Positions 7,583 to 16,236 are shown, numbered from the stretch's first letter. The stretch: DNA of 64,000 nt from Rhodobacter sp. (GCA_027484985.1 JAIXRW010000059.1:46858-110857), one strand, 5' to 3'. Made by a program: numbers and translations. The notes: generated by a model not told the origin, from the letters alone.

Positions 7583-8158
7583 TCAATGGTCCTCATGCAG
7601 GGCACGCGGGATGGCAGGCCCGCAGCGGTAATCCGAAAACGTGGCGCGAAAGCCCGCGCGTTCCGGCGAACAGGCCATGATCCCCACCCGCGCCGCTTCG
7701 ACGGACAAGGGCGCCAGCCGCGCCATGATCCAGCCGCCCGCAGGATCGGCCACCTGCACGCGCACCGCATCATCGTGCCGCGTCAGCCGCAGGCGCAGGC
7801 GGTCTGCGGGAAAGGGCAGGGGCATCGTGGCCCAGTCCGATGTGCCATTGGTAACCACGGTGGAAAACACCGCCCGCCCGTCCGTCACCTCGACCCCGCA
7901 TTTGATCCACTGCGTCTGCGACACCAGCAGCATCAGCCCCGCCTGATCATACAGCGTCTCGTATTCCCCCGCGACCGTGACCTCGGCACTGAAATCGCCC
8001 GTCACCCCATGGGCCAGCACATGGCCGGAATGGCGGGTAAATCCGTAAAACGTCTCGCGCCAGAAATCGGTCTGCCCGCCCGTCACCACGCTCAGCCCCT
8101 CCGGCCCCTCAAGGACCGAAGGTGGAGGGTTCAGCCACTCCATGCCCGCAAAACTCAT
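7583..8158 (-). CDS. DUF1349 domain protein (concanavalin-like fold)
   Basis: A 191-residue protein of the DUF1349 family, predicted to adopt a lectin/glucanase-like beta-sandwich (MEWLNPPP at the N-terminus, then YDQAGLMLLVSQTQWIKCGVE and YRCGPAIPR at the end). Its ATG overlaps the stop of the kinase gene (ATGA), and its own stop abuts psuG, so all three are translationally coupled. DUF1349 proteins have no confirmed function. The position between a pseudouridine kinase and glycosidase suggests a role in handling the nucleoside, a sugar or a regulator of the pathway, which is inference from context only. Confidence 0.85.
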   Translation of the reverse strand: MSFAGMEWLNPPPSVLEGPEGLSVVTGGQTDFWRETFYGFTRHSGHVLAHGVTGDFSAEVTVAGEYETLYDQAGLMLLVSQTQWIKCGVEVTDGRAVFSTVVTNGTSDWATMPLPFPADRLRLRLTRHDDAVRVQVADPAGGWIMARLAPLSVEAARVGIMACSPERAGFRATFSDYRCGPAIPRALHEDH

Positions 8159-9051
8159 GCCGGAACCTCTCCGCTCACATATGTGGCCGCCGCCTTGATC
8201 GCGGCCTGCAAGGCGCCCGCCCGGTCCAGCCCGCGCCGTTCGGCCACGATATGCGCCGCCATGAAGGTATCGCCCGCGCCCGTCACCCGCGTGACCAGCA
8301 CCTTCGGCGGCGTGCCGGTGATGACACCCGCGCCCGCCGTGCCCTCGGCGCACAAATGCCCGCCATCGGTGACCAGCACCCGCGCCGCCCCCCGCGCCAG
8401 CAGCCCCGCCGCCGCCGCGGCGGCATCGGCAAACTCGGCCTTGGCGATCAGCGCGGCCTCTTCCAGATTGACGTAAAGCACCGCCCCCCGGTGGCCCAGC
8501 ATCGGCACCAGCCGCTCGGCCTTGCCGGGGCTTGCGGGCGCGATCCGCAGGTCAGCGGCGGCAAACAGGGGCGAGGCGGCAATCTCGGCCAGCAATTGCG
8601 CCGTCAGGTTGCCATCCAGCGCGATGGGCCCCGCCCATGGCGCGGCGGCCGACCCCAACGCGCCATCCCCCAAGGGGCGCAAAATCTTGTCACCCGCCGC
8701 TTCCAACGAATGGGCATCCGCAATCGCGGCAATCAGCCCGTTCGCCCCTTCAATGGCCATATACCGGTCCGTGGGCAGATCGTCCGACCGATAGGCATAG
8801 GCGGTTTCCACCCCCAGCCGCGCGCAGGCGGCAACCAGTTCGTCGCCTTCCGCATCGCGCCCGATCGAGGTCAGCACCGCAGGGCGCAGCCCGAACCGCG
8901 CCAGCGTCATGGCGATGTTCATCGCCACCCCTCCGGGCAGCCGCGTGATCCGCCCGGGCACATCCGACCCCACCCGCATCGACAGATGCGACCGGCCGAT
9001 GATGTCCCACAGGATGGACCCGATACACAGAATGTCAGGACGCGCGTTCAT
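8155..9051 (-). CDS. psuK: PfkB-family sugar/nucleoside kinase, probable pseudouridine kinase
   Basis: A 298-residue ribokinase-superfamily protein. The N-terminal glycine motif is RLPGGVAMNIAMTLARFG, and the C-terminal signature VTGAGDTFMAAHI contains the catalytic aspartate and anion hole. With psuG downstream, the expected reaction is ATP-dependent 5'-phosphorylation of pseudouridine. The ATG at 9051 is chosen because the PfkB fold starts directly after it; a longer reading to 9099 adds unrelated residues. It is the first gene of the operon and is divergent from rpsB. No pseudouridine transporter lies next to it. Confidence 0.88.
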   Translation of the reverse strand: MNARPDILCIGSILWDIIGRSHLSMRVGSDVPGRITRLPGGVAMNIAMTLARFGLRPAVLTSIGRDAEGDELVAACARLGVETAYAYRSDDLPTDRYMAIEGANGLIAAIADAHSLEAAGDKILRPLGDGALGSAAAPWAGPIALDGNLTAQLLAEIAASPLFAAADLRIAPASPGKAERLVPMLGHRGAVLYVNLEEAALIAKAEFADAAAAAAGLLARGAARVLVTDGGHLCAEGTAGAGVITGTPPKVLVTRVTGAGDTFMAAHIVAERRGLDRAGALQAAIKAAATYVSGEVPA

Positions 9052-9122
9052 CCCGCCATCTAGAGGCGAAGGGCAGGGGCTTTCAACCCACCGCATCAAA
9101 TCCCCCGCCCTCCAACGCGGGC

Positions 9123-9151
9123 TTGCATGCCGCCCCGAAACCCGCTAAGGC
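9123..9151 (+). promoter_or_regulatory. Predicted rpsB-tsf promoter
   Basis: TTGCAT (9123-9128) and TAAGGC (9146-9151) are 17 bases apart, placing a start site near 9158 and giving rpsB a leader of about 114 bases. Confidence 0.5.
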
Positions 9152-9157
9152 GGCGCC

Positions 9158-9271
9158 ACTTCACAGGCGAGGCTTGGGCTTTGCGGGGAGAAATCCCGCA
9201 TTGTCCGCCGGTTGGGGGCACCCGCCCCTGAAAACGGCTTCGCCAAGGTTCAAACCGGAAAAGGATAAGAC
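9158..9271 (+). promoter_or_regulatory. Structured 5' leader of rpsB (probable S2 autoregulatory site)
   Basis: The leader holds hairpin GCGGG (9183-9187)/CCCGC (9195-9199) and a second G/C-rich stem near 9214-9229, and ends with the ribosome-binding sequence AAGGAT (9261-9266). In E. coli ribosomal protein S2 represses rpsB-tsf through the rpsB leader. A structured leader of this size fits that mode, although the alphaproteobacterial structure cannot be verified by eye. Confidence 0.45.
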
Positions 9272-10036
9272 ATGGCTCTTCCCGAGTTTTCCATGCGCCA
9301 GCTGCTTGAAGCAGGCGTTCACTACGGCCACCAGACCCAGCGCTGGAATCCGCGCATGGGCGAATACATCTATGGCGACCGCAACGGCATCCACATCATC
9401 GACCTGACGCAAACCGTCCCGATGCTGGATCAGGCGCTGAAAGTCGTGCGCGACACCGTGGCCAAGGGCGGTCGCATCCTGTTCGTCGGCACCAAGCGTC
9501 AGGCCCAGAAGGCCATCGCCGAAGCCGCCGAAAAATGCGCCCAGTTCTACATGAATCACCGTTGGCTCGGCGGCACGCTGACCAACTGGCAGACCGTGTC
9601 GAAATCGATCCAGCGCCTCAAGCAGATCGACGAGATCATGGCCAACGGCGCCGAAGGCCTGACCAAGAAAGAACGCCTGAACCTTGAACGCGAACAGGGC
9701 AAACTTCAGGCCTCGCTTGGCGGCATCCGCGAAATGGGTGGCACCCCGGACCTCATCTTCATCATCGATGTGGGCAAGGAAGACCTCGCCATCCTCGAAG
9801 CGCAGAAGCTGGGCATCCCGGTCGTGGCCGTGGTCGATACCAACTGCTCGCCCAAGGGCGTCGATTACGTGATCCCCGGCAATGACGATGCCGCCCGCGC
9901 CATCGCGCTCTATTGCGACCTGATCGCCCGCGCCGCACTTGACGGCATGTCGGCCCAGCTTGGCGCCGCCGGCGTTGACCTCGGCGCGCTGGAAGTGGCG
10001 CCCGAAGAAGAAGCCGTCGCCGCAGTCGAAGCCTGA
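9272..10036 (+). CDS. rpsB: 30S ribosomal protein S2
   Basis: A 254-residue S2 protein, a full-length family member that binds the small subunit near the platform and is needed for S1 docking. The diagnostic sequences [46 protein letters not shown] and [20 protein letters not shown] are all present. The start ATG follows AAGGATAAGAC. The acidic C-terminus ([14 protein letters not shown]) is typical of alphaproteobacteria. It is followed by tsf, as in most bacteria, with a hairpin between the two that may tune their ratio. Confidence 0.98.
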   Translation: MALPEFSMRQLLEAGVHYGHQTQRWNPRMGEYIYGDRNGIHIIDLTQTVPMLDQALKVVRDTVAKGGRILFVGTKRQAQKAIAEAAEKCAQFYMNHRWLGGTLTNWQTVSKSIQRLKQIDEIMANGAEGLTKKERLNLEREQGKLQASLGGIREMGGTPDLIFIIDVGKEDLAILEAQKLGIPVVAVVDTNCSPKGVDYVIPGNDDAARAIALYCDLIARAALDGMSAQLGAAGVDLGALEVAPEEEAVAAVEA

Positions 10037-10056
10037 TCGGCTGTCACACAGGCTTA

Positions 10057-10080
10057 ACCCGGCAGCGTTAGCTGCCGGGT
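10057..10080 (+). terminator. rpsB-tsf intergenic hairpin (attenuator-like)
   Basis: ACCCGGCAGC (10057-10066) and GCTGCCGGGT (10071-10080) form a perfect 10-bp stem with a GTTA loop but no U-run. It lies 28 bases before the tsf start, so it is more likely a processing or attenuation element than a full stop. Confidence 0.6.
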
Positions 10081-10107
10081 CATCCAATTCGATTTATGAG
10101 GTCTGAC

Positions 10108-11016
10108 ATGACGATCACCGCAGCGATGGTGAAGGAACTGCGCGATTCGACCGGCGCAGGGATGATGGATGCCAAAAAGGCGCTGACCGAAACCGATGGC
10201 GACATGCAGGCCGCGGTTGACTGGCTCCGCACCAAAGGTCTGGCGAAAGCCGCCAAAAAGGCCGACCGCGTCGCGGCCGAGGGCCTTGTCGGCGTGGCCG
10301 TGCGCGATGGCCGCGGCGTCGCGGTCGAGATCAACTCGGAAACCGACTTTGTCGGCAAGAACGCCGATTTCCAGTCGCTCGTCCGCGAAGTGACCAAACT
10401 CGCGCTCGAAACCGGCGAATCGGTCGAGGTGCTGAAAGCCTCGCACCTCAACGGTGAACCGGTGGAAACCGTGATCCAGAACGCCATCGCCCGCATCGGC
10501 GAAAACATGACCCTGCGCCGCATGCACGTTCTGGAAGGCGATACCATCGTCTCCTACGTCCACAATGCCGCGACCGATGGCATGGGCAAGATCGGCGTCC
10601 TCGTGGCGCTCAAGGGCGATGCCGCCAAGGCGCAGGCCATCGGCAAGCAATTCGCCATGCACATCGCCGCGACCTCGCCCTTGGCGCTGTCGGAAGCCTC
10701 GCTCGATCCGGCCGTGGTCGAACGCGAACTCGCCGTGCAAACCGCCAAGGCGCTGGAAGAAAACGCAGCCTCGGCCAAGCCCAAGCCCGAAGCCGTGATC
10801 ACCAACAACATCATCCCGGGCCGGATGAAAAAGTTCCTGTCGGAAGTCACGCTTCTGGGTCAGGCCTTCGTCATCAACCCCGATGTGACCGTTGAACAGG
10901 CCGCGAAAGATGCAGGCGTCGAAATCACCGGTTTCGCCCGCGTCGCCGTGGGCGAGGGGATCGAAAAGGAAAAGGAAGACTTCGCCGCCGAAGTCGCCAA
11001 GATGGCGCAGGCCTGA
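10108..11016 (+). CDS. tsf: Translation elongation factor Ts
   Basis: A 302-residue guanine-nucleotide exchange factor for EF-Tu. The N-terminal UBA-like domain ([20 protein letters not shown], then [12 protein letters not shown]) leads into the TDFVGKN motif ([15 protein letters not shown]) that contacts EF-Tu. The C-terminal dimerisation region ends with [18 protein letters not shown]. The ATG at 10108 is chosen over one four codons earlier because it matches the family start and is preceded by TGAGG at proper spacing. The gene is in an operon with rpsB and is closed by a hairpin just downstream. Confidence 0.98.
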   Translation: MTITAAMVKELRDSTGAGMMDAKKALTETDGDMQAAVDWLRTKGLAKAAKKADRVAAEGLVGVAVRDGRGVAVEINSETDFVGKNADFQSLVREVTKLALETGESVEVLKASHLNGEPVETVIQNAIARIGENMTLRRMHVLEGDTIVSYVHNAATDGMGKIGVLVALKGDAAKAQAIGKQFAMHIAATSPLALSEASLDPAVVERELAVQTAKALEENAASAKPKPEAVITNNIIPGRMKKFLSEVTLLGQAFVINPDVTVEQAAKDAGVEITGFARVAVGEGIEKEKEDFAAEVAKMAQA

Positions 11017-11039
11017 TCCTTCTTCCAATCTGCAAAGAA

Positions 11040-11072
11040 AAACGGTGCAGCCCGAAAGGGTTGCACCGTTCT
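11040..11072 (+). terminator. Terminator of rpsB-tsf
   Basis: AACGGTGCAGCCC and GGGTTGCACCGTT (11041-11070, one G-U pair) form a long stem with a GAAA loop, followed by a short CTTGT. It is placed 24 bases after the tsf stop. Confidence 0.75.
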
Positions 11073-11226
11073 TGTATCGGGCGGTACCGCCGTCACTGTC
11101 CGGGCCGTGAAATTCCGGCCGCATCCTGCGCCGTCGCCACGCGGGACCAATCCTCCGCTCATGGCCTGCGACGCCCTCGCTTGAAAGGACGCGTTAACCT
11201 TCTGCCGAAGCCGCCGCAAAGGTAAG

Positions 11227-12006
11227 TCAGGAATTCCCTACCTCGTCGCCATCGGGGCGCACGAAGATCATGTTCAAAAGCGCGGCCTTTGCCACGGCCT
11301 GCGCGGTGGTTTCGACCGCCAGCGCCTCGCGCGCAAGGCGCAGGTGCTTTTCCACCATCGCGGCCGATACCCCCATCAGCATCGCGATATCCCCCGCCGT
11401 CTTGCCATCGGCCACCCATTCCAGCGCCTCGCGCTGGCGGTCGGTCAGGGTGCGGCGGCGGTTCTGCGCGGGCAACTGCACGATCCGCAGATGCATCATA
11501 TGCGCCACGGCCTGAATCTCGGCCCCCCGCGCGGCCCAGATCGCTTCGACATCCGCCGCCGACAGCCCCACATCCGCAATCAACCCCAGCGCCCCCTTTG
11601 ACCGGGCCGATGTTTCTGGAAAGCTGATCGTCACCCCCGCCGTGATACCCATCGCGGCATTCTGCATCACCGCGTCCATCTCGTCGGCCGTCAGCTCGCC
11701 CCGCTCCAGCATCTCGCGCACAAAGGCCCAGGTGGTGCAGCCGGTATTGCGCTGCGCCCATTTCCAGACCGGCGTGCGCGCATATAACCCTTCGGAAAAA
11801 TACCGCCGCGCATATTCCGGCCCTGCGGTTGTAAGATAGATCACATCGTCCGGGTTGCCGATCGAACTGGCATAGCGAAACCGCGTATAGCCGTAATTCA
11901 CCCGCGAAAAACCACATTCCGCAAAAAACGCGGTCGCGGCTTCCCAGACCGGGCCGACCGAACCCGCCTCCGCGATGCGGACAAGCAGGCCTAAAGCATC
12001 ATTCAC
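11227..12006 (-). CDS. LuxR-family regulator with autoinducer-binding domain (LuxR solo)
   Basis: A 259-residue protein with an N-terminal autoinducer-binding-type domain (about residues 10-165; TPVWKWAQRNTG lies in the region that lines the ligand pocket in this family). A C-terminal LuxR helix-turn-helix spans about 190-250 (TLTDRQREALEWVADGKTAG, then MLMGVSAAMVEKHLRLA). It should act as a transcription factor responding to an N-acyl-homoserine lactone or similar molecule. No luxI-type synthase gene is in the window, so it is a solo here. The start is set by GGAGGA 9 bases upstream. A tandem 12-base repeat lies directly upstream. Confidence 0.88.
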   Translation of the reverse strand: MNDALGLLVRIAEAGSVGPVWEAATAFFAECGFSRVNYGYTRFRYASSIGNPDDVIYLTTAGPEYARRYFSEGLYARTPVWKWAQRNTGCTTWAFVREMLERGELTADEMDAVMQNAAMGITAGVTISFPETSARSKGALGLIADVGLSAADVEAIWAARGAEIQAVAHMMHLRIVQLPAQNRRRTLTDRQREALEWVADGKTAGDIAMLMGVSAAMVEKHLRLAREALAVETTAQAVAKAALLNMIFVRPDGDEVGNS

Positions 12007-12019
12007 TCGAATTCCTCCA

Positions 12020-12043
12020 CCCGTTTTCCGGCCCGATTTCCGG
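12020..12043. repeat. Tandem 12-base repeat upstream of the LuxR-type gene
   Basis: CCCGTTTTCCGG (12020-12031) is followed without a gap by CCCGATTTCCGG (12032-12043), one base different, and then CACGGG. The repeat sits directly upstream of the ribosome-binding site of the LuxR-type gene on the - strand and could be an operator. Confidence 0.55.
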
Positions 12044-12130
12044 CACGGGTTGTTCTATCCATGCATCTGTCATACCCAAGCTTCCGACAGGGAGTCGAGA
12101 AGTTAAACAAGATTAACAAAGGCTGGCAGG

Positions 12131-13303
12131 ATGCAAGCGGATGTTGTGGTGATCGGCGGGTCGGTGATGGGGGCCTCGGTGGCCTTTTGGCTGACCAAAC
12201 TGCATCCCGGCCTTGATGTGCTGGTCGTCGAACGTGACCCCAGCTTTGCCCGCGCCTCGACAGCCCTTTCAGCCGCGGGCATCCGCCAGCAATTCACCAC
12301 ACCCGTCAATGTCGAACTGTCGCGCTTCGGCATCGATTTCATCAAGAATTTCGAACACCGCCTTGGCCATGATGTCGGCATCCCCAGCCTTGGCCTGCGC
12401 GAAAATGGCTATCTTTTCCTTGCCACCACAGGGTCAGCCCTTGCCACCTTGGGCGATGTCGCCACCATGCAGCGCAACCACGGCGCCGCAACCGAGATTT
12501 GGGGCCCCGATCAGGTGGCCCAGCGTTACCCGTGGCTCAACACAGCCGATCTGACCGGCGCCAGCTTTGGCCCCCGCGACGAAGGGTTCTTCGACAATAT
12601 GGGCCTCGTCACCGGTTTTCGCGCCGCCGCACGGGCGCAGGGCGTGCGCTTCGTCACCGATACCGTCACCGCCATCACTGTGCAATCGGGCCGCGTGACG
12701 GGGGTGACCTTGGGGCAGGGGGGCGATGTCGCCTGTTCCCGCGCCGTCAATGCCGCAGGCCCCCGCGCGGCCGAGGTGATGCAAATGGCGGGCCTCGACC
12801 TTGCGGTCGAACCGCGCAAGCGCACCGTCTTCGTGATCGACGCCCCCAATGCCCGCCACCCCGAGGCGCCGCTGCTGGTGGACCGCGATTACTGGATCCG
12901 CCCCGAACACGCCCAATGGATCACCGCCACCGTGCCCGCCCAGGACGGCCCCTGCGCGCAGGATGATTTCGACGCCGATTTCGCCCTGTGGGAAGATGTG
13001 ATCTGGCCCGCCCTCTGGCACCGCGCGCCGGGCTTTGACGCGGTCAAGGTGGTGCGCCACTGGGTCGGGCATTACGAATACAACGCGCTTGACCAGAACG
13101 CCGTGCTGGGCCCGCATCCCGCGCTGCCGAACCTTTACCTTATCAACGGCTTTTCCGGCCACGGCCTGCAACAGGCGCCGGGGGCAGGGCGGGGGGTTGC
13201 CGAACATATCCTGTTCGGCGGCTGGCGCAGCCTCGATCTGTCCGACCTGTCGGTGGACCGGATGGTGGCGGGCAAACCTTTCCTGGAACTTGCCGTCGTC
13301 TAG
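12131..13303 (+). CDS. FAD-dependent oxidoreductase (DAO / sarcosine oxidase-like)
   Basis: A 390-residue flavoprotein of the D-amino-acid oxidase/glycine oxidase fold. The dinucleotide-binding motif VVVIGGSVMGASVAFWL is at residues 5-21, followed by the acidic VVERD. The family-typical C-terminal segment LYLINGFSGHGLQQAPGAGRG closes the FAD site. The sequence STALSAAGIRQQFTTPVNVELS resembles the FOXRED1-type or N-methyl-amino-acid oxidase branch, so an amine or N-methylated amino acid is the likely substrate. It diverges from the LuxR-type gene across 124 bases and may be under its control. The exact substrate is unknown. Confidence 0.88.
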   Translation: MQADVVVIGGSVMGASVAFWLTKLHPGLDVLVVERDPSFARASTALSAAGIRQQFTTPVNVELSRFGIDFIKNFEHRLGHDVGIPSLGLRENGYLFLATTGSALATLGDVATMQRNHGAATEIWGPDQVAQRYPWLNTADLTGASFGPRDEGFFDNMGLVTGFRAAARAQGVRFVTDTVTAITVQSGRVTGVTLGQGGDVACSRAVNAAGPRAAEVMQMAGLDLAVEPRKRTVFVIDAPNARHPEAPLLVDRDYWIRPEHAQWITATVPAQDGPCAQDDFDADFALWEDVIWPALWHRAPGFDAVKVVRHWVGHYEYNALDQNAVLGPHPALPNLYLINGFSGHGLQQAPGAGRGVAEHILFGGWRSLDLSDLSVDRMVAGKPFLELAVV

Positions 13304-13349
13304 GAAAGGCGTGCATCACCTGTGCATCGGTTGTGCTTCGCCCGGCCGG

Positions 13350-14051
13350 TCAGGCCAGATGCCCCGCCGCCATCTCGGCCGCCTTGCGGATCGCCGCGAT
13401 ATTCGCGCCATAGGGGGCAGGGTTTTCGACCGAACCCCCTGAAAACACGGCAGAACCCGCCACCAGCACATCGGCCCCCGCCGCCGCGACCAAGGGCGCC
13501 GTTTCAACCGTCACGCCGCCATCGATTTCGATATGGATCGGCCGCGCCCCGATCAGGCCACGCAAGGAACGCACCTTATCCACTTGGGAATGAATGAATT
13601 TCTGCCCGCCAAAGCCGGGGTTGACCGTCATCACGCAGACAAGGTCGATCATGTCCAGAACCTGCGCCACCGCCTCGATCCCGCTGCCCGGATTGATCGC
13701 CAGACCCGCCTTTTTTCCAGTATTCCGAATGGCTTGCAAGGTGCGGTGAATATGCGGCCCGCTTTCCAGATGCGCGGTGATGATATCTGCACCCGCCGCG
13801 GCATAGGCCTCGATATATTGATCGACCGGCGCGATCATCAGATGCACATCCATCACGCCCTTGATATGCGGGCGGATCGCCTTGCAAGTGGCTGGCCCGA
13901 AAGTCAAATTCGGCACGAAATGGCCGTCCATCACATCGACATGCACCCAGTCGGCACCCTGCGCCTCGATGGCGCGGCACTCGGCCCCGAAATTGGCGAA
14001 ATCGGCCGAAAGGATCGACGGCGCGATCTTGATAGCGCGTGAGAACGGCAT
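13350..14051 (-). CDS. rpe: Ribulose-phosphate 3-epimerase
   Basis: A 233-residue TIM-barrel enzyme that interconverts ribulose 5-phosphate and xylulose 5-phosphate in the pentose phosphate and Calvin pathways. The signatures are visible in order: IAPSILSADFANFG, WVHVDVMDGHFVPNLTFGP, VHLMIAPVDQYI, VMTVNPGFGGQKFI and EIDGGV with the metal and acid/base residues, then VLVAGSAVF. It has the usual length. The ribosome-binding AGAGG is 5 bases before the ATG. It is monocistronic and convergent with the FAD oxidoreductase. Confidence 0.97.
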   Translation of the reverse strand: MPFSRAIKIAPSILSADFANFGAECRAIEAQGADWVHVDVMDGHFVPNLTFGPATCKAIRPHIKGVMDVHLMIAPVDQYIEAYAAAGADIITAHLESGPHIHRTLQAIRNTGKKAGLAINPGSGIEAVAQVLDMIDLVCVMTVNPGFGGQKFIHSQVDKVRSLRGLIGARPIHIEIDGGVTVETAPLVAAAGADVLVAGSAVFSGGSVENPAPYGANIAAIRKAAEMAAGHLA

Positions 14052-14283
14052 GGAAACCTCTGCAAAAGCTTTGTCTGTCAGGCTTTACCCCGTCAGAAGC
14101 AACAGGACCAGTCAGGCAAACCATGCAACGATAAATTCTTCCCCGGCACGGGACATTCCCGCAAAATCCGGCATATAGGCCTGCGCAGCCCATATAAATA
14201 TGACATAATATTGATTATGCGAAAACCAGATCACGCAGCAACACCCCGCCCCGAAACCGCCTGTGCCACAAAAAAGCGAAATC

Positions 14284-14360
14284 TGGCGCACCCAGCACGA
14301 TTCGAACGTGCGACCTTTGCCTTCGGAGGGCAACGCTCTATCCAGCTGAGCTATGGGTGC
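14284..14360 (-). tRNA. tRNA-Arg (anticodon CCG)
   Basis: A 77-base cloverleaf with CCA encoded. Acceptor GCACCCA pairs with TGGGTGC. The D-arm contains AGCTCAGCTGGATAGAGC. The anticodon stem TTGCC/GGCAA encloses loop CTCCGAA, which gives anticodon CCG reading CGG codons. The T-arm is GCACG-TTCGAAT-CGTGC. This GC-rich genome uses CGG moderately, so a dedicated CCG isoacceptor is expected. Confidence 0.97.
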
Positions 14361-14376
14361 GCTGTGCGACCCGATT

Positions 14377-14412
14377 ACCGAAATGCCGCAGGCAATGCAA
14401 CGGCATATCGGT
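14377..14412 (-). terminator. Stem-loop downstream of sufS
   Basis: ACCGAAATGCCG (14377-14388) pairs with CGGCATATCGGT (14401-14412) with a single A/A mismatch. It lies just after the sufS stop on the - strand, between the suf operon and the tRNA gene. There is no clear U-run. Confidence 0.5.
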
Positions 14413-14424
14413 CACGGGCGGCGT

Positions 14425-15648
14425 TCAGGCGTTGAAAAGTTCGTTGGCCAGTTCTAGCGCCGAAACCAGCGCGTCCACTTCGGCGGTGGTGTTGTAAAGA
14501 CCAAAGGACGCGCGGCACGTCGCCCCCACGCCCATATGCTCCATCAGCGGCATCGCACAATGCGTTCCCGCCCGCACCGCGATGCCCCGCTTGTCAAGGA
14601 TGGTCGAGATGTCATGCGCATGCGCCTGCCCCGCCATGGTAAAGCTGAAAATCGCGCCCTTGCTTGCCGAATTTCCTTGCACGGACAACCAGTTAAGCCC
14701 CGCCAACCGCGCCCGCGCATAATCGCGAAGGCTGCGTTCATGGGCGGCGATATTCTCCATCCCCAGAGCGGTCATATAGTCCAGCGCCACGCCAAGCGCG
14801 ATCTGCGCCACGATGCTGGGCGTGCCCGCCTCGAACTTCATCGGCGGGTCGTTCCAGGTGATGGCATCGCGCCCCACCTCGCGGATCATGTCGCCGCCCC
14901 CGATAAAGGGGCGCATCTCGGCCTGCCGTTCGGCCCGCACATAAATGGCCCCCGAACCGGACGGACCATAAAGCTTGTGCCCCGTCACGGCATAGAAATC
15001 ACACCCGATGGCCTGCACATCGACCGGCATATGCACCGCCGCCTGACTGCCATCCACCAGCACAGGGACGCCCTTTTCCCGCGCCGCGCGGCAAATTGCG
15101 GCCACATCGACCACCGTGCCCAGCACGTTCGACATATGGGTGATCGCCACAAGCTTGGTGCGCGGCCCGATGGCGTCGATCACCACCTGCGGATCAAGGT
15201 CGCCATTGGCGTCACACTCCACCCATTTCAGCACCACCCCCTGCCGTTCGCGCAGAAAATGCCACGGCACGATATTGGCGTGATGCTCCATGACCGACAG
15301 CACAATCTCATCCCCCGGCCCCAGCCGCGGCGCGGCCCAGGCGTAGGAGATCAGGTTGATCCCCTCGGTCGTGCCGGAATTGAAGATGATCTCGTCCTCG
15401 CTGCCCGCATTCAGAAAGCGCGCCACCTTACCGCGCACCGCTTCGTATTTCTCGGTCGCAAGGTTTGACAGATAGTGCAAGCCACGGTGAACATTGGCAT
15501 ATTCCATCGAATAGGCCTGCGTGATCGCATCGATCACCACCTGCGGCTTTTGCGCCGAGGCCCCGTTATCAAGGTAAACCAGCGGCTTGCCATTGACCAT
15601 GCGGCCAAGTATCGGAAAGTCCTTGCGGACCCTGTCAACGTCATACAT
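14425..15648 (-). CDS. sufS: Cysteine desulfurase SufS
   Basis: A 407-residue PLP enzyme that removes sulfur from cysteine and holds it as a persulfide for Fe-S cluster assembly on SufBCD. The PLP lysine is Lys225 in VTGHKLYGPSG, and the catalytic cysteine is Cys364 in RAGTHCAMP. The context and length are those of group II (SufS/CsdA) desulfurases. It is the last gene of the Fe-S operon, three bases after the second YIP1 gene. It is the second desulfurase of this operon (see the IscS-like protein). No sufE gene is visible in the window, so its usual sulfur acceptor is encoded elsewhere or replaced. Confidence 0.96.
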   Translation of the reverse strand: MYDVDRVRKDFPILGRMVNGKPLVYLDNGASAQKPQVVIDAITQAYSMEYANVHRGLHYLSNLATEKYEAVRGKVARFLNAGSEDEIIFNSGTTEGINLISYAWAAPRLGPGDEIVLSVMEHHANIVPWHFLRERQGVVLKWVECDANGDLDPQVVIDAIGPRTKLVAITHMSNVLGTVVDVAAICRAAREKGVPVLVDGSQAAVHMPVDVQAIGCDFYAVTGHKLYGPSGSGAIYVRAERQAEMRPFIGGGDMIREVGRDAITWNDPPMKFEAGTPSIVAQIALGVALDYMTALGMENIAAHERSLRDYARARLAGLNWLSVQGNSASKGAIFSFTMAGQAHAHDISTILDKRGIAVRAGTHCAMPLMEHMGVGATCRASFGLYNTTAEVDALVSALELANELFNA

Positions 15649-15651
15649 CGC

Positions 15652-16236
15652 CTATATCCCCGCCGGCATGAAGGGCAACAACAGCACCGTCATCGCCAGC
15701 ACCATGGCCGCAAAGGTCAACACCACGCCCGCCAGCACCTTGCCGGTGGACCGAAAGCCGTGCAGTTCCGCCACAAAGGCGGTCAGCAACCAGAAGAACA
15801 CCACCACCGACCCGATCTCGAGCAGGTCAGCCAGCACCGGCACCAGCAGCAACAGCACCAGTTGCAGCGCCACCAGCGCCAGTTGCACCACCTGCAACCA
15901 CGCCACCAGCAGCACCGCATCGGGCAGCGTGCCCCTGCCCCCGCGCCAGCGCCCGACGCCATAAGCCATCAGCGCCGTCAGCCCCATGCCAAAGCCGACC
16001 ATCCCCGCCCAGAAGAACGGCCCCGGCATCGGCAACGGCGCGCCATCGGGCCCCGTCACCGGCGCCATGGACGACACCGAATACATCACAATGGCCGACA
16101 GCACCGCCATCAGCGCCAGCGCCGCCCAGCGGGCCCCATCGGGCAGCTTTGCCCGCATCAGCAACGCCGCCGCCTGCCGCGGGGCGCGCAGGGTCAGGCC
16201 AAGCAGGGCGGCGATTGCGCCGAATGACAGTTCCAT
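15652..16236 (-). CDS. YIP1-family membrane protein (second copy)
   Basis: A 194-residue polytopic membrane protein with about five hydrophobic segments (WAALALMAVLSAIVMYSV, FFWAGMVGFGMGLTALMAYG, LVAWLQVVQLALVALQLVLLLLV, VVVFFWLLTAFVAEL, VLAGVVLTFAAMVLAM), consistent with the YIP1 domain. The start ATG overlaps the stop of the first YIP1 gene by one base, and sufS follows three bases later. The function is unknown; the position inside the suf operon suggests a link to envelope or Fe-S biology, but nothing in the sequence shows a mechanism. Confidence 0.8.
   Translation of the reverse strand: MELSFGAIAALLGLTLRAPRQAAALLMRAKLPDGARWAALALMAVLSAIVMYSVSSMAPVTGPDGAPLPMPGPFFWAGMVGFGMGLTALMAYGVGRWRGGRGTLPDAVLLVAWLQVVQLALVALQLVLLLLVPVLADLLEIGSVVVFFWLLTAFVAELHGFRSTGKVLAGVVLTFAAMVLAMTVLLLPFMPAGI

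Noticed and set aside
13310..13336. Clustered GTGCAT repeats (also near 25531-25551 and 43397-43425)
   Set aside because: Short imperfect repeats of GTGCAT/TGCAC without consistent spacing or partner site; could be coincidence, not enough for a binding-site claim.
13570..13590. DnaA-box-like TTATCCACTT
   Set aside because: Single imperfect match inside the rpe coding region, with no cluster of boxes or AT-rich region; not an origin.
14112..14333. Open frame overlapping the tRNA-Arg gene
   Set aside because: It runs through the tRNA sequence and has no protein features.
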